Source: Cyclobacteriaceae bacterium (GTDB lineage: Bacteria; Bacteroidota; Bacteroidia; Cytophagales; Cyclobacteriaceae). From it: a DNA stretch of 64,000 bases. Under the pieces are notes generated by a model that was given only the letters and a program-made list of their open reading frames with translations, made no database searches and was not told where the DNA came from. The stretch lies in the NCBI GenBank assembly GCA_025055435.1, contig JANWWN010000009.1:1-64000 (forward strand). The letters are read 5' to 3'. The number at the start of each line of letters is the position of its first letter. Position 1 is the stretch's first letter. This document shows positions 40,155 through 48,469 of this stretch, piece after piece. Made by a program: the position numbers and the translations under genes.

Positions 40155-41039
40155 ATGAAAATCTACCGTTGGTTTATCATTGCTTCACTGGTTTACCCTG
40201 TTGCCTACCTTGCTGCCCAGAGCTATGATTTTAAAGTGCTGGTGAGCAAGGGTAAAACTGAGGTGAGGTCGGGTGATGCGTGGGCATCAATTAAAGTGGG
40301 TGCCAGCCTCTCGGCTTCCGATGAAGTAAAAATTGCCGAGAATTCCTATCTCGGTCTGATGCACGTAAGTGGCAAACCAGTAGAAATCAAAGAAGCCGGG
40401 CCGCACAAACTGGCTGATGTGGCTTCTAAAATTTCCAAGGGGTCCTCGGTGATGAGCAAATACACCGAGTTTATACTGAGCAGTGAAGATGAAAAGAAAA
40501 ACAAACTTGCTGCTACCGGAGCCGTTCATCGCGATTTAAAAGCTCCGGTTACGCTCTACATGCCTAAGACTTCTTATCATCTTGGTAATGAGGTGTATCT
40601 GAGCTGGCGTTCTCCGGGCAAGTCATCCGAAGCGGAGGTTGTGGTAATGAACCTGGCCGAAGATGTACTGGCTAAATACAAAGTGGAGGGCACTAGTTAC
40701 CGCCTTAACCTGACCGACCCTAAGCTGACTAAAGAGCAAAACCTGTTGATAAAAGTGGTAACAGCCGATGGGTATCAGTCGGCCAATGCCTCGGTAAAAC
40801 GCTTGCAAGGCAGTAAAAAGGCTGAGGTGGAAAAAGAGTGGAACGAGTTTATGGCTTCGGTATCCGATGGAACCGCATTGGAAAAATACCTTCAGGCCGG
40901 TTTCTTCGAAAGCCACCTGTTGTTGTCTGATGCTTTGACAGCCTACCAGCAAGCAATTGAACTGGCTCCTGATGTTGAGTTGTATAAAGAGGAATATAAT
41001 AAGTTCCTCCAGCGACTGGGTCTTGTACCTAAGGAGTAA
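40155..41039 (+). CDS. Secreted FecR-like protein, copy 2
   Basis: 294 aa with a signal peptide (MKIYRWFIIASLVYPVAYLAAQ). Same three-part build as copy 1: FecR-like KVLVSKGKTEVRSGDAWASIKVGASLSASDEVKIAENSYLGLMHVSGKPVEI, the shared signature KNKLAATGAVHR, and a TPR-like end (LLSDALTAYQQAIELAPDVELYKEEYNKFL). Twelve bp after copy 1, so a tandem duplication in one operon. A strong terminator follows. Confidence 0.75.
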   Translation: MKIYRWFIIASLVYPVAYLAAQSYDFKVLVSKGKTEVRSGDAWASIKVGASLSASDEVKIAENSYLGLMHVSGKPVEIKEAGPHKLADVASKISKGSSVMSKYTEFILSSEDEKKNKLAATGAVHRDLKAPVTLYMPKTSYHLGNEVYLSWRSPGKSSEAEVVVMNLAEDVLAKYKVEGTSYRLNLTDPKLTKEQNLLIKVVTADGYQSANASVKRLQGSKKAEVEKEWNEFMASVSDGTALEKYLQAGFFESHLLLSDALTAYQQAIELAPDVELYKEEYNKFLQRLGLVPKE

Positions 41040-41059
41040 ATGGAAGAACTTTGATAATG

Positions 41060-41087
41060 AGGCCTCGTAAGAGGCCTTTATTTTTTG
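41060..41087 (+). terminator. Terminator after the FecR-like pair
   Basis: AGGCCTC-gtaa-GAGGCCT perfect 7-bp stem (41060-41077), then TTTATTTTTT. Its tail ends in TTTG (41084-41087), which serves as a -33 box for sucD. Confidence 0.88.
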
Positions 41088-41113
41088 CCGGCCGGCTTAT
41101 TCTCCTATTTTTG
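41084..41113 (+). promoter_or_regulatory. Promoter for sucD
   Basis: TTTG 41084-41087, 18 nt, TATTTTTG 41106-41113, 20 nt before the sucD ATG. Overlaps the preceding terminator. Confidence 0.65.
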
Positions 41114-41133
41114 TACGCTGCAATGCAAATTTC

Positions 41134-42006
41134 ATGAGTGTATTAGTAAATAAAAATTCCCGTGTTCTGGTGCAGGGATTCACCGGATCGGAAGGCACTT
41201 TTCATGCCGGTCAGATGATTGAATATGGCACTAACGTGGTGGGAGGTGTTACGCCCGGAAAAGGCGGGTCTGAGCATTTGGGCAGGCCTGTTTTTGATAC
41301 CGTAAAAGAAGCTGTTCAGAAAACCGGAGCCGATGTGTCTATCATCTTTGTTCCTCCTGCTTTCGCTGCCGATGCGATTATGGAAGCAGCTGATGCCGGT
41401 ATTCAGGTTATTGTGGCCATTACAGAAGGCATTCCGGTTAAGGACATGATGATCGCCAAAAAATATATTCAGCAGCGCAAAACCATTTTAATTGGACCAA
41501 ACTGCCCGGGCGTCATTACACCAGGCGAGGCAAAAGTCGGTATTATGCCCGGCTTTGTATTTAAAAAGGGAAGAGTGGGAGTTGTATCGAAATCAGGAAC
41601 ACTAACCTATGAAGCGGCTGATCAGATTGTAAAGGCCGGTTTGGGCATATCCACGGCCATTGGCATTGGCGGTGACCCGATTATCGGCACACCCACTAAG
41701 GAAGCTGTTGAGATGTTGATGAATGATCCCGAAACCGATGCCATTGTTATGATAGGTGAGATAGGCGGTAACTACGAGCCGGTTGCAGCCCGCTGGATTA
41801 AAGAAACCGGTAATAGAAAGCCGGTAGTTGGCTTTATTGCCGGGCAGACTGCCCCACCGGGAAGACGCATGGGACATGCAGGGGCCATTATCGGTGGTGC
41901 AGAAGATACCGCTGCAGCCAAAATGAAAATTATGCGTGAGTGCGGACTGCACGTGGTTGAATCGCCAGCTGATATCGGTGAAACTGTGCGGAAAGTGCTG
42001 GGCTGA
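41134..42006 (+). CDS. sucD: Succinate-CoA ligase (ADP-forming), alpha subunit
   Basis: 290 aa. CoA-binding N-terminal domain ([32 protein letters not shown]), [19 protein letters not shown] and the ligase domain [20 protein letters not shown]. The phosphorylated active-site His is at about 248 in [14 protein letters not shown]-cycle step making ATP from succinyl-CoA. The beta subunit gene sucC is not adjacent. Confidence 0.95.
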   Translation: MSVLVNKNSRVLVQGFTGSEGTFHAGQMIEYGTNVVGGVTPGKGGSEHLGRPVFDTVKEAVQKTGADVSIIFVPPAFAADAIMEAADAGIQVIVAITEGIPVKDMMIAKKYIQQRKTILIGPNCPGVITPGEAKVGIMPGFVFKKGRVGVVSKSGTLTYEAADQIVKAGLGISTAIGIGGDPIIGTPTKEAVEMLMNDPETDAIVMIGEIGGNYEPVAARWIKETGNRKPVVGFIAGQTAPPGRRMGHAGAIIGGAEDTAAAKMKIMRECGLHVVESPADIGETVRKVLG

Positions 42007-42012
42007 ATTATT

Positions 42013-42273
42013 TCAGGAAAATTTCTGCCGCAGTTCTTTTTCCAGGTATTGGTTGAATTGTTTTACGTTAGCAAAAACCACAATTTTTTCGGCCTGCTTT
42101 TCCGGTTGATCGTCCACAAAAAAAACTTCCGCGCACCAGTTGTGCAGCATGTACAAATAAGCCGTGCGACCATCTTTGGTGCGCATGCCCAGCATGGTGC
42201 CTTCATTAAGCAAATACTCCAGCTTTTTCCTGTTGGGAAGGTAACGGAACAGCCACCTTTTGAGCGTCATCAT
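42013..42273 (-). CDS. Small conserved-looking hypothetical protein
   Basis: About 86 aa from the Met at 42273 (MMTLKRWLFRYLPNRKKLEYLLNEG). The frame extends to 42312 but no better start is seen. Basic N-terminal half, then an alpha/beta region (GRTAYLYMLHNWCAEVFFVDD, EKIVVFANVKQFNQYLEKELRQKF). No recognisable family. Ends 6 bp from sucD in convergent orientation. Real gene likely; function unknown. Confidence 0.55.
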   Translation of the reverse strand: MMTLKRWLFRYLPNRKKLEYLLNEGTMLGMRTKDGRTAYLYMLHNWCAEVFFVDDQPEKQAEKIVVFANVKQFNQYLEKELRQKFS

Positions 42274-42511
42274 CTGATTTCCAATTATCTCTGCAAATAA
42301 ACGAACAGACAAAAGAATTGCTTTAAATCCGCATCATCGCAACACATCAGTTTCAGGCAGGTTTTGTAACACTTTGCCCTGCTTTGTTCACTAAGTGGCG
42401 GTTTTCTTACATGCAGTTTATAGACCTGAGACCCGATAAATGAAATAAAAAGGGCATTTCACCATTGTTTTTTCTTCCCGGAAGTTGAAAATCTTGCATC
42501 GTAAAAAAATA

Positions 42512-43855
42512 TCACAAAAGCTCATTGGCCAGGTTGGCCAGCTCCGAACGTTCTCCTTTTTCCAGGGTGATATGGGCGTAGAGGTCCTGATCTTTAAGCC
42601 GGTCAATCAGGTACGACAGTCCGTTGGATTGCGAATCCAGATAAGGCGTGTCAATCTGGTGAATATCTCCGGTGAAGATGATCTTGGTGTTTTCGCCTGC
42701 ACGCGTAATGATGGTTTTTACTTCGTGCGGCGTAAGGTTTTGTGCCTCGTCCACGATGAAGCAGATGTTCGATAAACTGCGTCCGCGGATGTAAGCAAGC
42801 GGGGTAATAACCAGTTTTTCCTGATTAACCATTTCGGTAATCTTCGTGTACTCCTTATCGGTTTCGCTATACTGGTTTTGTATAAACTTCAGGTTGTCCC
42901 ACAACGGCTCCATGTACGGGTTGAGTTTCGATTTAATATCACCCGGCAGGTAACCGATGTCTTTGTTGCTGAGTGGCACAATAGGTCGCGCCAGATAAAT
43001 CTGGCGGAATTCACGCTTTTGCTCCAATGCAGCGGCAAGTGCGATTAATGTTTTACCGGTTCCGGCAATGCCCTGGAGCGAAACCAATCGCACCTCCGGC
43101 TTTAGCACCGCATGAATGGCGAATGCCTGTTCGGCATTGCGCGGCTTGATACCGTACACAGTTCGTTTTTCTACATGTTCAACCATTCCGTTGAAGGGGT
43201 TGTAGTACGCAAGCACCGATTTTTTACCGCTGCGTAAAATGTAATAGTGGTTTTTTTGCGGAACCAGGTCGCCCAGAACATCCTCAGGCGGGCAGTAACC
43301 TTTGTCGTAGATTAAGTTAATGGCATCGGCATCTACGTCTTCCAGAATGGTGCGGCCTGTGTAGAGACTGGAAATGTTTTTGATTTTTCCTGTGGTGTAA
43401 TCTTCGGCCTGAAGGCCCAGCGCCTTTGCTTTTAACCGAAGGTTAACATCTTTTGAAACCAGTATTACCTTCCTTCCTTTCTCTTCTTTCTGCAAACGAA
43501 GAGCTGCATTCAGTATGCGGTGGTCGGGCTTGTCTTCATCAAACACTTTGTTTGCATCCACTATACCATTGCCACCGGTGTCCATCAATACCTTAAAATT
43601 GCCTTTATCTTTTCCGTTTAATGGATTCCATTGGTGGAGCATCTGGTCTTTGGCCAGTTTATCTATTAGCCGGATGAATTCACGTGCTTCAAAATTTTTG
43701 GTGTCGTTGCCCTTTTTGAAGTTATCCAGCTCCTCCAGCACAGTTATCGGAATACCGATGTCGTGTTCAGCGAAGTTGAGGATGGAGTTGTGTTCGTAGA
43801 TGATGACGGAGGTGTCGAGTACGAAAATTTTTTTTTCCTTCCGGGATTTTGCCAT
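42512..43855 (-). CDS. PIN-PhoH family ATPase (PhoH2/YlaK type)
   Basis: 447 aa. Residues 1-140 are a PIN ribonuclease domain: VLDTSVIIYEH with D14, later EELDNFKKG and the acidic DHRILNAALRLQKE and VSKDVNLRLKAKALG. The C-terminal half is a PhoH-like helicase/ATPase: Walker A GIAGTGKTLIALAAAL at about 262-277, ARPIVPLSNKDIGYLPGDIKSKLNPY, and Walker B FIVDEAQNLTPHEVKTIITR. PhoH2 proteins unwind and cut RNA in vitro. No VapB-like antitoxin gene is adjacent. A TATTTTCG near -7 box is at 43896-43903 on the minus strand. Confidence 0.9.
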   Translation of the reverse strand: MAKSRKEKKIFVLDTSVIIYEHNSILNFAEHDIGIPITVLEELDNFKKGNDTKNFEAREFIRLIDKLAKDQMLHQWNPLNGKDKGNFKVLMDTGGNGIVDANKVFDEDKPDHRILNAALRLQKEEKGRKVILVSKDVNLRLKAKALGLQAEDYTTGKIKNISSLYTGRTILEDVDADAINLIYDKGYCPPEDVLGDLVPQKNHYYILRSGKKSVLAYYNPFNGMVEHVEKRTVYGIKPRNAEQAFAIHAVLKPEVRLVSLQGIAGTGKTLIALAAALEQKREFRQIYLARPIVPLSNKDIGYLPGDIKSKLNPYMEPLWDNLKFIQNQYSETDKEYTKITEMVNQEKLVITPLAYIRGRSLSNICFIVDEAQNLTPHEVKTIITRAGENTKIIFTGDIHQIDTPYLDSQSNGLSYLIDRLKDQDLYAHITLEKGERSELANLANELL

Positions 43856-43936
43856 AGCGTAATAAAAAAGTGAATGAAAGGAACAAAAACCTTCGCGAAA
43901 ATAGTAGTGGGCAAATGGATTATTTTTTTAATAACT

Positions 43937-44632
43937 TTACCTTCCTTCCTGAGCAACAAATGCCAAAGAATACAAGTCTCCTTTGCCGGTTGGTGTAAGT
44001 TTCAGCAGATTAGCCAATACGAGATAAACCAGCTTTCGTGAAGCCTGTTTTCGCGACAGTTTGGTAAGGTTTGAGAAATCCTGAAGTGTAATGAATTGAT
44101 TTCGGGACAAATACTGCATGAGCAGCTGCTCGTGTTCGCCATACCGAATCAGCATGTTGCGCTTTCGGTGGCGTTGCCGTAACACCGCTTTCATTTCGGC
44201 ACTGGCTTTTATGCTTTGGTCATTTATTCGTACATAACATATCAGCCCTTCTGCCTGCTTGACCTGGTAGGGTAATTTTTTCCCTGCTTGGATATGATAA
44301 GCGAGAACATAACGGTTTGGCGCCACCGGTATGAGTTCTTCGGTGAAGCGCAGGGAAGGCCGAATCAGGTTTTCAACGGCTCTGCGGATAACAAATGCTT
44401 CTTCTTCGGGGTACTTAACGCCGGGTATGCTGCCGTCATCGGCTACGCCTACCAGCAGGGTGCCGCCTCCGGTATTGGCAAAGGCAACCAGTTCGCGCAC
44501 AATTTTTTCAGGGTCCGATGCCCTTCGCTTAAACTCCAGAGTCAGGCCTTCTCCGCCGGCAACCTGATACCGCAGTTCTGTTAGCCGCGGTGAGTGAAAA
44601 TTATTTTCATTTAAAGCGATCTTCTTCTTCAT
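43937..44632 (-). CDS. AlbA_2 (Schlafen-like) domain protein
   Basis: 231 aa. Residues about 28-150 form the AlbA_2/Schlafen AAA_4-type domain: GEGLTLEFKRRASDPEKIVRELVAFANTGGGTLLVGVADDGSIPG and a later YHIQAGKKLPYQV. The last about 75 residues look like a winged helix (QFITLQDFSNLTKLSRKQASRKLVYLV). Such proteins are putative nucleic-acid-binding regulators. It overlaps the MoxR-like gene by 26 bp and so belongs to the VWA-MoxR operon. Confidence 0.82.
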   Translation of the reverse strand: MKKKIALNENNFHSPRLTELRYQVAGGEGLTLEFKRRASDPEKIVRELVAFANTGGGTLLVGVADDGSIPGVKYPEEEAFVIRRAVENLIRPSLRFTEELIPVAPNRYVLAYHIQAGKKLPYQVKQAEGLICYVRINDQSIKASAEMKAVLRQRHRKRNMLIRYGEHEQLLMQYLSRNQFITLQDFSNLTKLSRKQASRKLVYLVLANLLKLTPTGKGDLYSLAFVAQEGR

Positions 44633-46118
44633 CGGTATCTTCTTCGTCCGGCTTATCCGGCATGCTGAACATGGAACGCATCAAATCGCTGAACTGGTAA
44701 CCGCTTACCAGTTCTTGCCGGCTAAGCAGGCTGTGTTCGGCCAAACCAAATAAAACGAATTCCATCAAAAAGAACATCAGGTCATCATTGGCCTGCGGAT
44801 GGTGCTTTCTGACCAATTCCTTTAAGCCAGGCACCTGAAGCAGTGCTTTGCCATAAGCATCGCGGTTCATGTTGCTGAGGATATCCAGCGTGTTGCCTTC
44901 ATTAAACCAATCGGTTATGATTTTGTAAGGACTTGCTTCTTTTTGTTTCCGGAATTTTTCAGGGTCGGGAAAATGATTCACAAATTGTTTACGTATGGCT
45001 CTGGCAATAAGATTCTGAGCAACGATAGCCGGTCCTTCCTGTTCGCCTTCATAAACCAGCTCAATCTTCCCGGTAATGGAAGGGATAATACCCTGAAAGT
45101 CGGTTATCCGTACCATGGTTTGCTTTTCTTTGTTCAGCAGTCGTCTGCGTTCGGCTGCGGCCAGCAGATTTTCCATGGCTGAGATGGTAAGCCGAGCCGA
45201 TACACCGCTTTTACGATCAACGTATTCGCTTTGGCGGGCCTCAAAGGCCACTTCTTCAATTAAGTCTTTGGCGATGTCGGGCACGATAATTTGTTGCAGT
45301 TGTTCTTCATTTAGCCGGGCTTCCTGCTCGGTAATTTGGCGGGCATCGGCTATTGTTCTCGGATAGTGGGTGAGTATCTGGCTGCCGATGCGGTCTTTTA
45401 ATGGCGTTACGATGCTTCCGCGGTTAGTATAATCTTCGGGGTTGGCAGTGAATACGAACTGAATATCAAGCGGCAGCCGGATTTTAAAGCCGCGTATCTG
45501 GATGTCGCCTTCTTCCAGAATATTAAACAAAGCCACCTGAATTCGGGCCTGAAGGTCGGGTAGTTCATTAATAACAAAAATGCCGCGGTGTGCACGTGGA
45601 ATCAATCCGAAGTGAATAACACGCTCATCCGAATAGGGTAATTTTAATGCAGCGGCTTTGATGGGATCGACATCACCCAACAAATCGGCTACCGACACAT
45701 CGGGGGTGGCCAGTTTTTCGGTGTAGCGCTCATTGCGATGCAGCCAGGTTATGGGGGTGTCGTCACCCATTTCGGCAACTTTATCCTTGCCATATCGGGA
45801 AATGGGTTGAAAGGGGTCATCGTTTAACTCCGAACCTTCGATTACCGGTATGTATTCATCCAGCAAATGAATCATTAATCGGGCTAACCGGGTTTTTGCC
45901 TGACCGCGCAGTCCGAGCAGGTTGATATTATGACGGGCCAGTATGGCGCGTTCCAGTTCGGGGATCACGGTATCTTCATAACCATATATACCCTGGAATA
46001 CGGCTTCGTTGTTTTTCAGTTTGCGGATCAGGTTATCGCGTAATTCGTCCTTAACCGATTTAGAGCGGTAGCCCGACCGGCGGAGCTGGCCTAATGTTTT
46101 GATTTGTCGGATATCCAT
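44607..46118 (-). CDS. MoxR/ChlI-type AAA+ ATPase
   Basis: 503 aa. The AAA+ module starts around residue 38 (VFQGIYGYEDTVIPELERAILARHNINLLGLRGQAKTRL); the Walker A is GLRGQAKT at 69-76, the variant of the Mg-chelatase/MoxR clade. Walker B is GIFVINELPDL (N-E instead of D-E), sensor 1 VFTANPEDYTNRG, and sensor 2 is LKDRIGSQILTHYP. The C-terminal half is helical and ends in an acidic tail (DEEDTDEEED). It pairs with the VWA gene 3 bp upstream as a chaperone-like insertion or remodelling complex. Confidence 0.87.
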   Translation of the reverse strand: MDIRQIKTLGQLRRSGYRSKSVKDELRDNLIRKLKNNEAVFQGIYGYEDTVIPELERAILARHNINLLGLRGQAKTRLARLMIHLLDEYIPVIEGSELNDDPFQPISRYGKDKVAEMGDDTPITWLHRNERYTEKLATPDVSVADLLGDVDPIKAAALKLPYSDERVIHFGLIPRAHRGIFVINELPDLQARIQVALFNILEEGDIQIRGFKIRLPLDIQFVFTANPEDYTNRGSIVTPLKDRIGSQILTHYPRTIADARQITEQEARLNEEQLQQIIVPDIAKDLIEEVAFEARQSEYVDRKSGVSARLTISAMENLLAAAERRRLLNKEKQTMVRITDFQGIIPSITGKIELVYEGEQEGPAIVAQNLIARAIRKQFVNHFPDPEKFRKQKEASPYKIITDWFNEGNTLDILSNMNRDAYGKALLQVPGLKELVRKHHPQANDDLMFFLMEFVLFGLAEHSLLSRQELVSGYQFSDLMRSMFSMPDKPDEEDTDEEEDRFK

Positions 46119-46121
46119 GCT

Positions 46122-47219
46122 TTAAAAATGTTTAACCCGGTTTCTTCGGAAATCTTCAAAAACCAAATGCCCTAATCCTTCCAGACTGCTGTAGTATGCA
46201 TTGCCGTTGTTGACTCGCGTAAATTCGCGGACAAAAGCTTTCAGGTAAGGATCGGAGGCAATCATGAAGGTGGTAACCGGAATTTTTAGTCTGCGTAACT
46301 GGGCAGCGAGCGCAAGCGTCCGGCTGATGATTTTTTTATCAAGACCGAAAGGATTTTTATAGTAGTTGATTCCCTGTTTAATGCAGGTGGGCTTTCCATC
46401 CGTAATCATAAAGATTTGCTTGTTGGGATTTTTTCTGCGTCTCAGGATGTCCATAGCCATCTCAAGCGCAGCTACGGTGTTGGTATGATAGGGCCCGACC
46501 TGCAGGTAGGGAATATCCTTTAATTCGATAGGTCGGGCATCATCGCCGAAGGCAACAAAATCCAGCGTGTCTTTCGGGTATTTGATACGGATAAGTTCGG
46601 CAAGAGCCAGCGCCACCTGTTTGGCCGGTGTAATGCGGTCTTCGCCATAGAGAATCATGGAGTGGGAAATATCAATCAGCAACACGGTTGAAGTCTGTGC
46701 TTTGAATTCCTGTTCGATGATTTCCAGATCATCTTCAGTAAGGTGAAAGTCGTCGGTGCCGTGATTGATCTGTGCGTTTTTCAGGGATTCGGTTACGGCA
46801 ATCTGTTCGAGGCTGTCGCCAAACGAATACGACCTGCGCTCGGCTGTGGGCTCATCGCCTTTTCCGGTGTGTACCGTGTTGTGCTCGCCACGCCTGGATT
46901 TTTTCAACCGGCCGAAAATTTCCTCCAAGGCGGATTGCCTTATGCTTCTCTCAGTTTTGGGTTGTACGGAGAATTTTCCGGTTTGCGGATCTTCAGAGAT
47001 ATACCCTTTGCGCTTCAGGTCTTCAATGAAATCACCTATGCCGTACTGGTCAGTGGTAAGTTTGTACTGGCGGTCGGCTTCGGTAAGCCATTGCAGGGCT
47101 TCGTTGGCATCACCCGATGTAATGAGCAGCAGCTTGAGGAAGACTGACAAGAGCCGGTCAAAATCCGATTGAGCAGCACCAGGACCGGGCGTATATTTCA
47201 GAAAACGGAAACCTTTCAT
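46122..47219 (-). CDS. VWA-domain protein, partner of the MoxR ATPase
   Basis: 365 aa. An N-terminal helical region, then a von Willebrand A domain from about 175: the MIDAS motif is DISHS at 183-187, followed by a conserved TPAKQVALALAEL helix, FVAFGDDARP and MITDGKPT. No signal peptide or membrane segment, so cytoplasmic. First gene of the VWA-MoxR-AlbA_2 operon. In known systems the VWA protein binds the client or metal centre and the ATPase remodels it; the client here is unknown. Confidence 0.87.
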   Translation of the reverse strand: MKGFRFLKYTPGPGAAQSDFDRLLSVFLKLLLITSGDANEALQWLTEADRQYKLTTDQYGIGDFIEDLKRKGYISEDPQTGKFSVQPKTERSIRQSALEEIFGRLKKSRRGEHNTVHTGKGDEPTAERRSYSFGDSLEQIAVTESLKNAQINHGTDDFHLTEDDLEIIEQEFKAQTSTVLLIDISHSMILYGEDRITPAKQVALALAELIRIKYPKDTLDFVAFGDDARPIELKDIPYLQVGPYHTNTVAALEMAMDILRRRKNPNKQIFMITDGKPTCIKQGINYYKNPFGLDKKIISRTLALAAQLRRLKIPVTTFMIASDPYLKAFVREFTRVNNGNAYYSSLEGLGHLVFEDFRRNRVKHF

Positions 47220-47335
47220 GACTGAACAGCAATATAACCCGAAATCGGACAGGTATGTTCGTGCAGGCGTAACTTCAATTTAGGTGTAGGATGCAATACA
47301 ATTTGCGCCGCAGCATGCCGGGCATCGGACAGAAT

Positions 47336-48469
47336 TTAAAAACAGATATTCCAGATTCCTGCGCGCTGCGACTGGCGGACAGTTATCAGCTTGCCTTTAT
47401 GGACGATGAACGTTTCCCCATCGCTCCCTAAATCCCACAGCTCTCCGCGGAGAAAAACATTAATACCTAAGATGGCATCAGAAGGGAAGCGGCCCGGAAG
47501 CGCGTATTTTTTCCACGCTTCGGCTTCTTTAATCAAACCGGCATCCGAAGGGTTCACATCAGCTGGTGCAGTATGGCCATCGTAGCCTTCCCAAAGCTGA
47601 CGGAACTTACCATTGCCAACCGCATAGGAAGGAACCAAAAGGACCTCGGCTTTTTTCTTCGATGCTTCGGCATAACTTTCCGGAAACCACGAGTCGGCGC
47701 AGATTAACACGGCTGTTTTTCCGATGGGCAAATCAAATACCGGCAGTTCTTCGATCGGGCATGATGTAAGGAATGGTTGCTCATCATTAATGAGAAAGGT
47801 TTTCTTTATGGTTTTCGGCTCAATAGTGCCGTCAGGATGAAAGATGAACGTTACATTGAACAGCTCACCGGATACATGTACGGAAATTTCATTTTTGTAA
47901 ACCGTAGGATCGGGCAGAATAACCGAGCCTGCAATTATGGTTACGCGGTATTGTGCAGCCAGTCTGCGAAAAACGGAAGAATAAATTCCGGCCATTTTCA
48001 TGGCCTTCATGCGAAACAATACGGCTTCGTTCGAATTTTCCGGATTAAACAACATCCAGTGGCGCATAAACGAAAAGAAATTACTCAGGGCCATGACGGC
48101 CATGCCGCCGTTAAGCGAAGAGGTTTCGGAAAGAAATTTTTTTTCTCCGGCAATTACCAGCCAGGCGCCCAGGTATTCCGGCAACACCACGGCTGTATTT
48201 TCTTGTAAAAAGCCGGCGCCTTTTGCTGCTTCAAAGTACGTGTTGAGTTTTTCATAAAAATGCTTTTCGCTCAGGTAGTCATCGGGCTTCATGTAGGGTT
48301 GTATTGCCACCACATTGCGCCGGCAGGACGAATCCAAAGCAACGCTTTCGATGATGTCCAGCGCAGCTTCCGGTTTCGGGGCATCGTATTGCCGGCCCGC
48401 GTGCGACCAGATAACCCACGAGCCGATAATCGCGGCAAGGGTTAGGAGTATAAAATGTTTGTGCTTCAT
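47336..48469 (-). CDS. Carbon-nitrogen hydrolase (nitrilase superfamily), membrane-anchored
   Basis: 377 aa. The N-terminus (HFILLTLAAIIGSWVIWSHAG) is a signal anchor or uncleaved signal. The Glu-Lys-Cys triad is visible: Glu98 in VVLPEYLGAW, Lys in IKKTFLIND and Cys in AVLICADSWFPES. The family hydrolyses nitriles, amides or carbamoyl groups, or transfers acyl groups. Substrate not deducible. The ATG overlaps the end of the amine oxidase gene by 4 bp, so the two are coupled. Confidence 0.82.
   Translation of the reverse strand: MKHKHFILLTLAAIIGSWVIWSHAGRQYDAPKPEAALDIIESVALDSSCRRNVVAIQPYMKPDDYLSEKHFYEKLNTYFEAAKGAGFLQENTAVVLPEYLGAWLVIAGEKKFLSETSSLNGGMAVMALSNFFSFMRHWMLFNPENSNEAVLFRMKAMKMAGIYSSVFRRLAAQYRVTIIAGSVILPDPTVYKNEISVHVSGELFNVTFIFHPDGTIEPKTIKKTFLINDEQPFLTSCPIEELPVFDLPIGKTAVLICADSWFPESYAEASKKKAEVLLVPSYAVGNGKFRQLWEGYDGHTAPADVNPSDAGLIKEAEAWKKYALPGRFPSDAILGINVFLRGELWDLGSDGETFIVHKGKLITVRQSQRAGIWNICF

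Noticed and set aside
42512..43855. PIN-PhoH gene as a toxin-antitoxin locus
   Set aside because: No small antitoxin gene is found on either side; it matches the standalone PhoH2/YlaK type.
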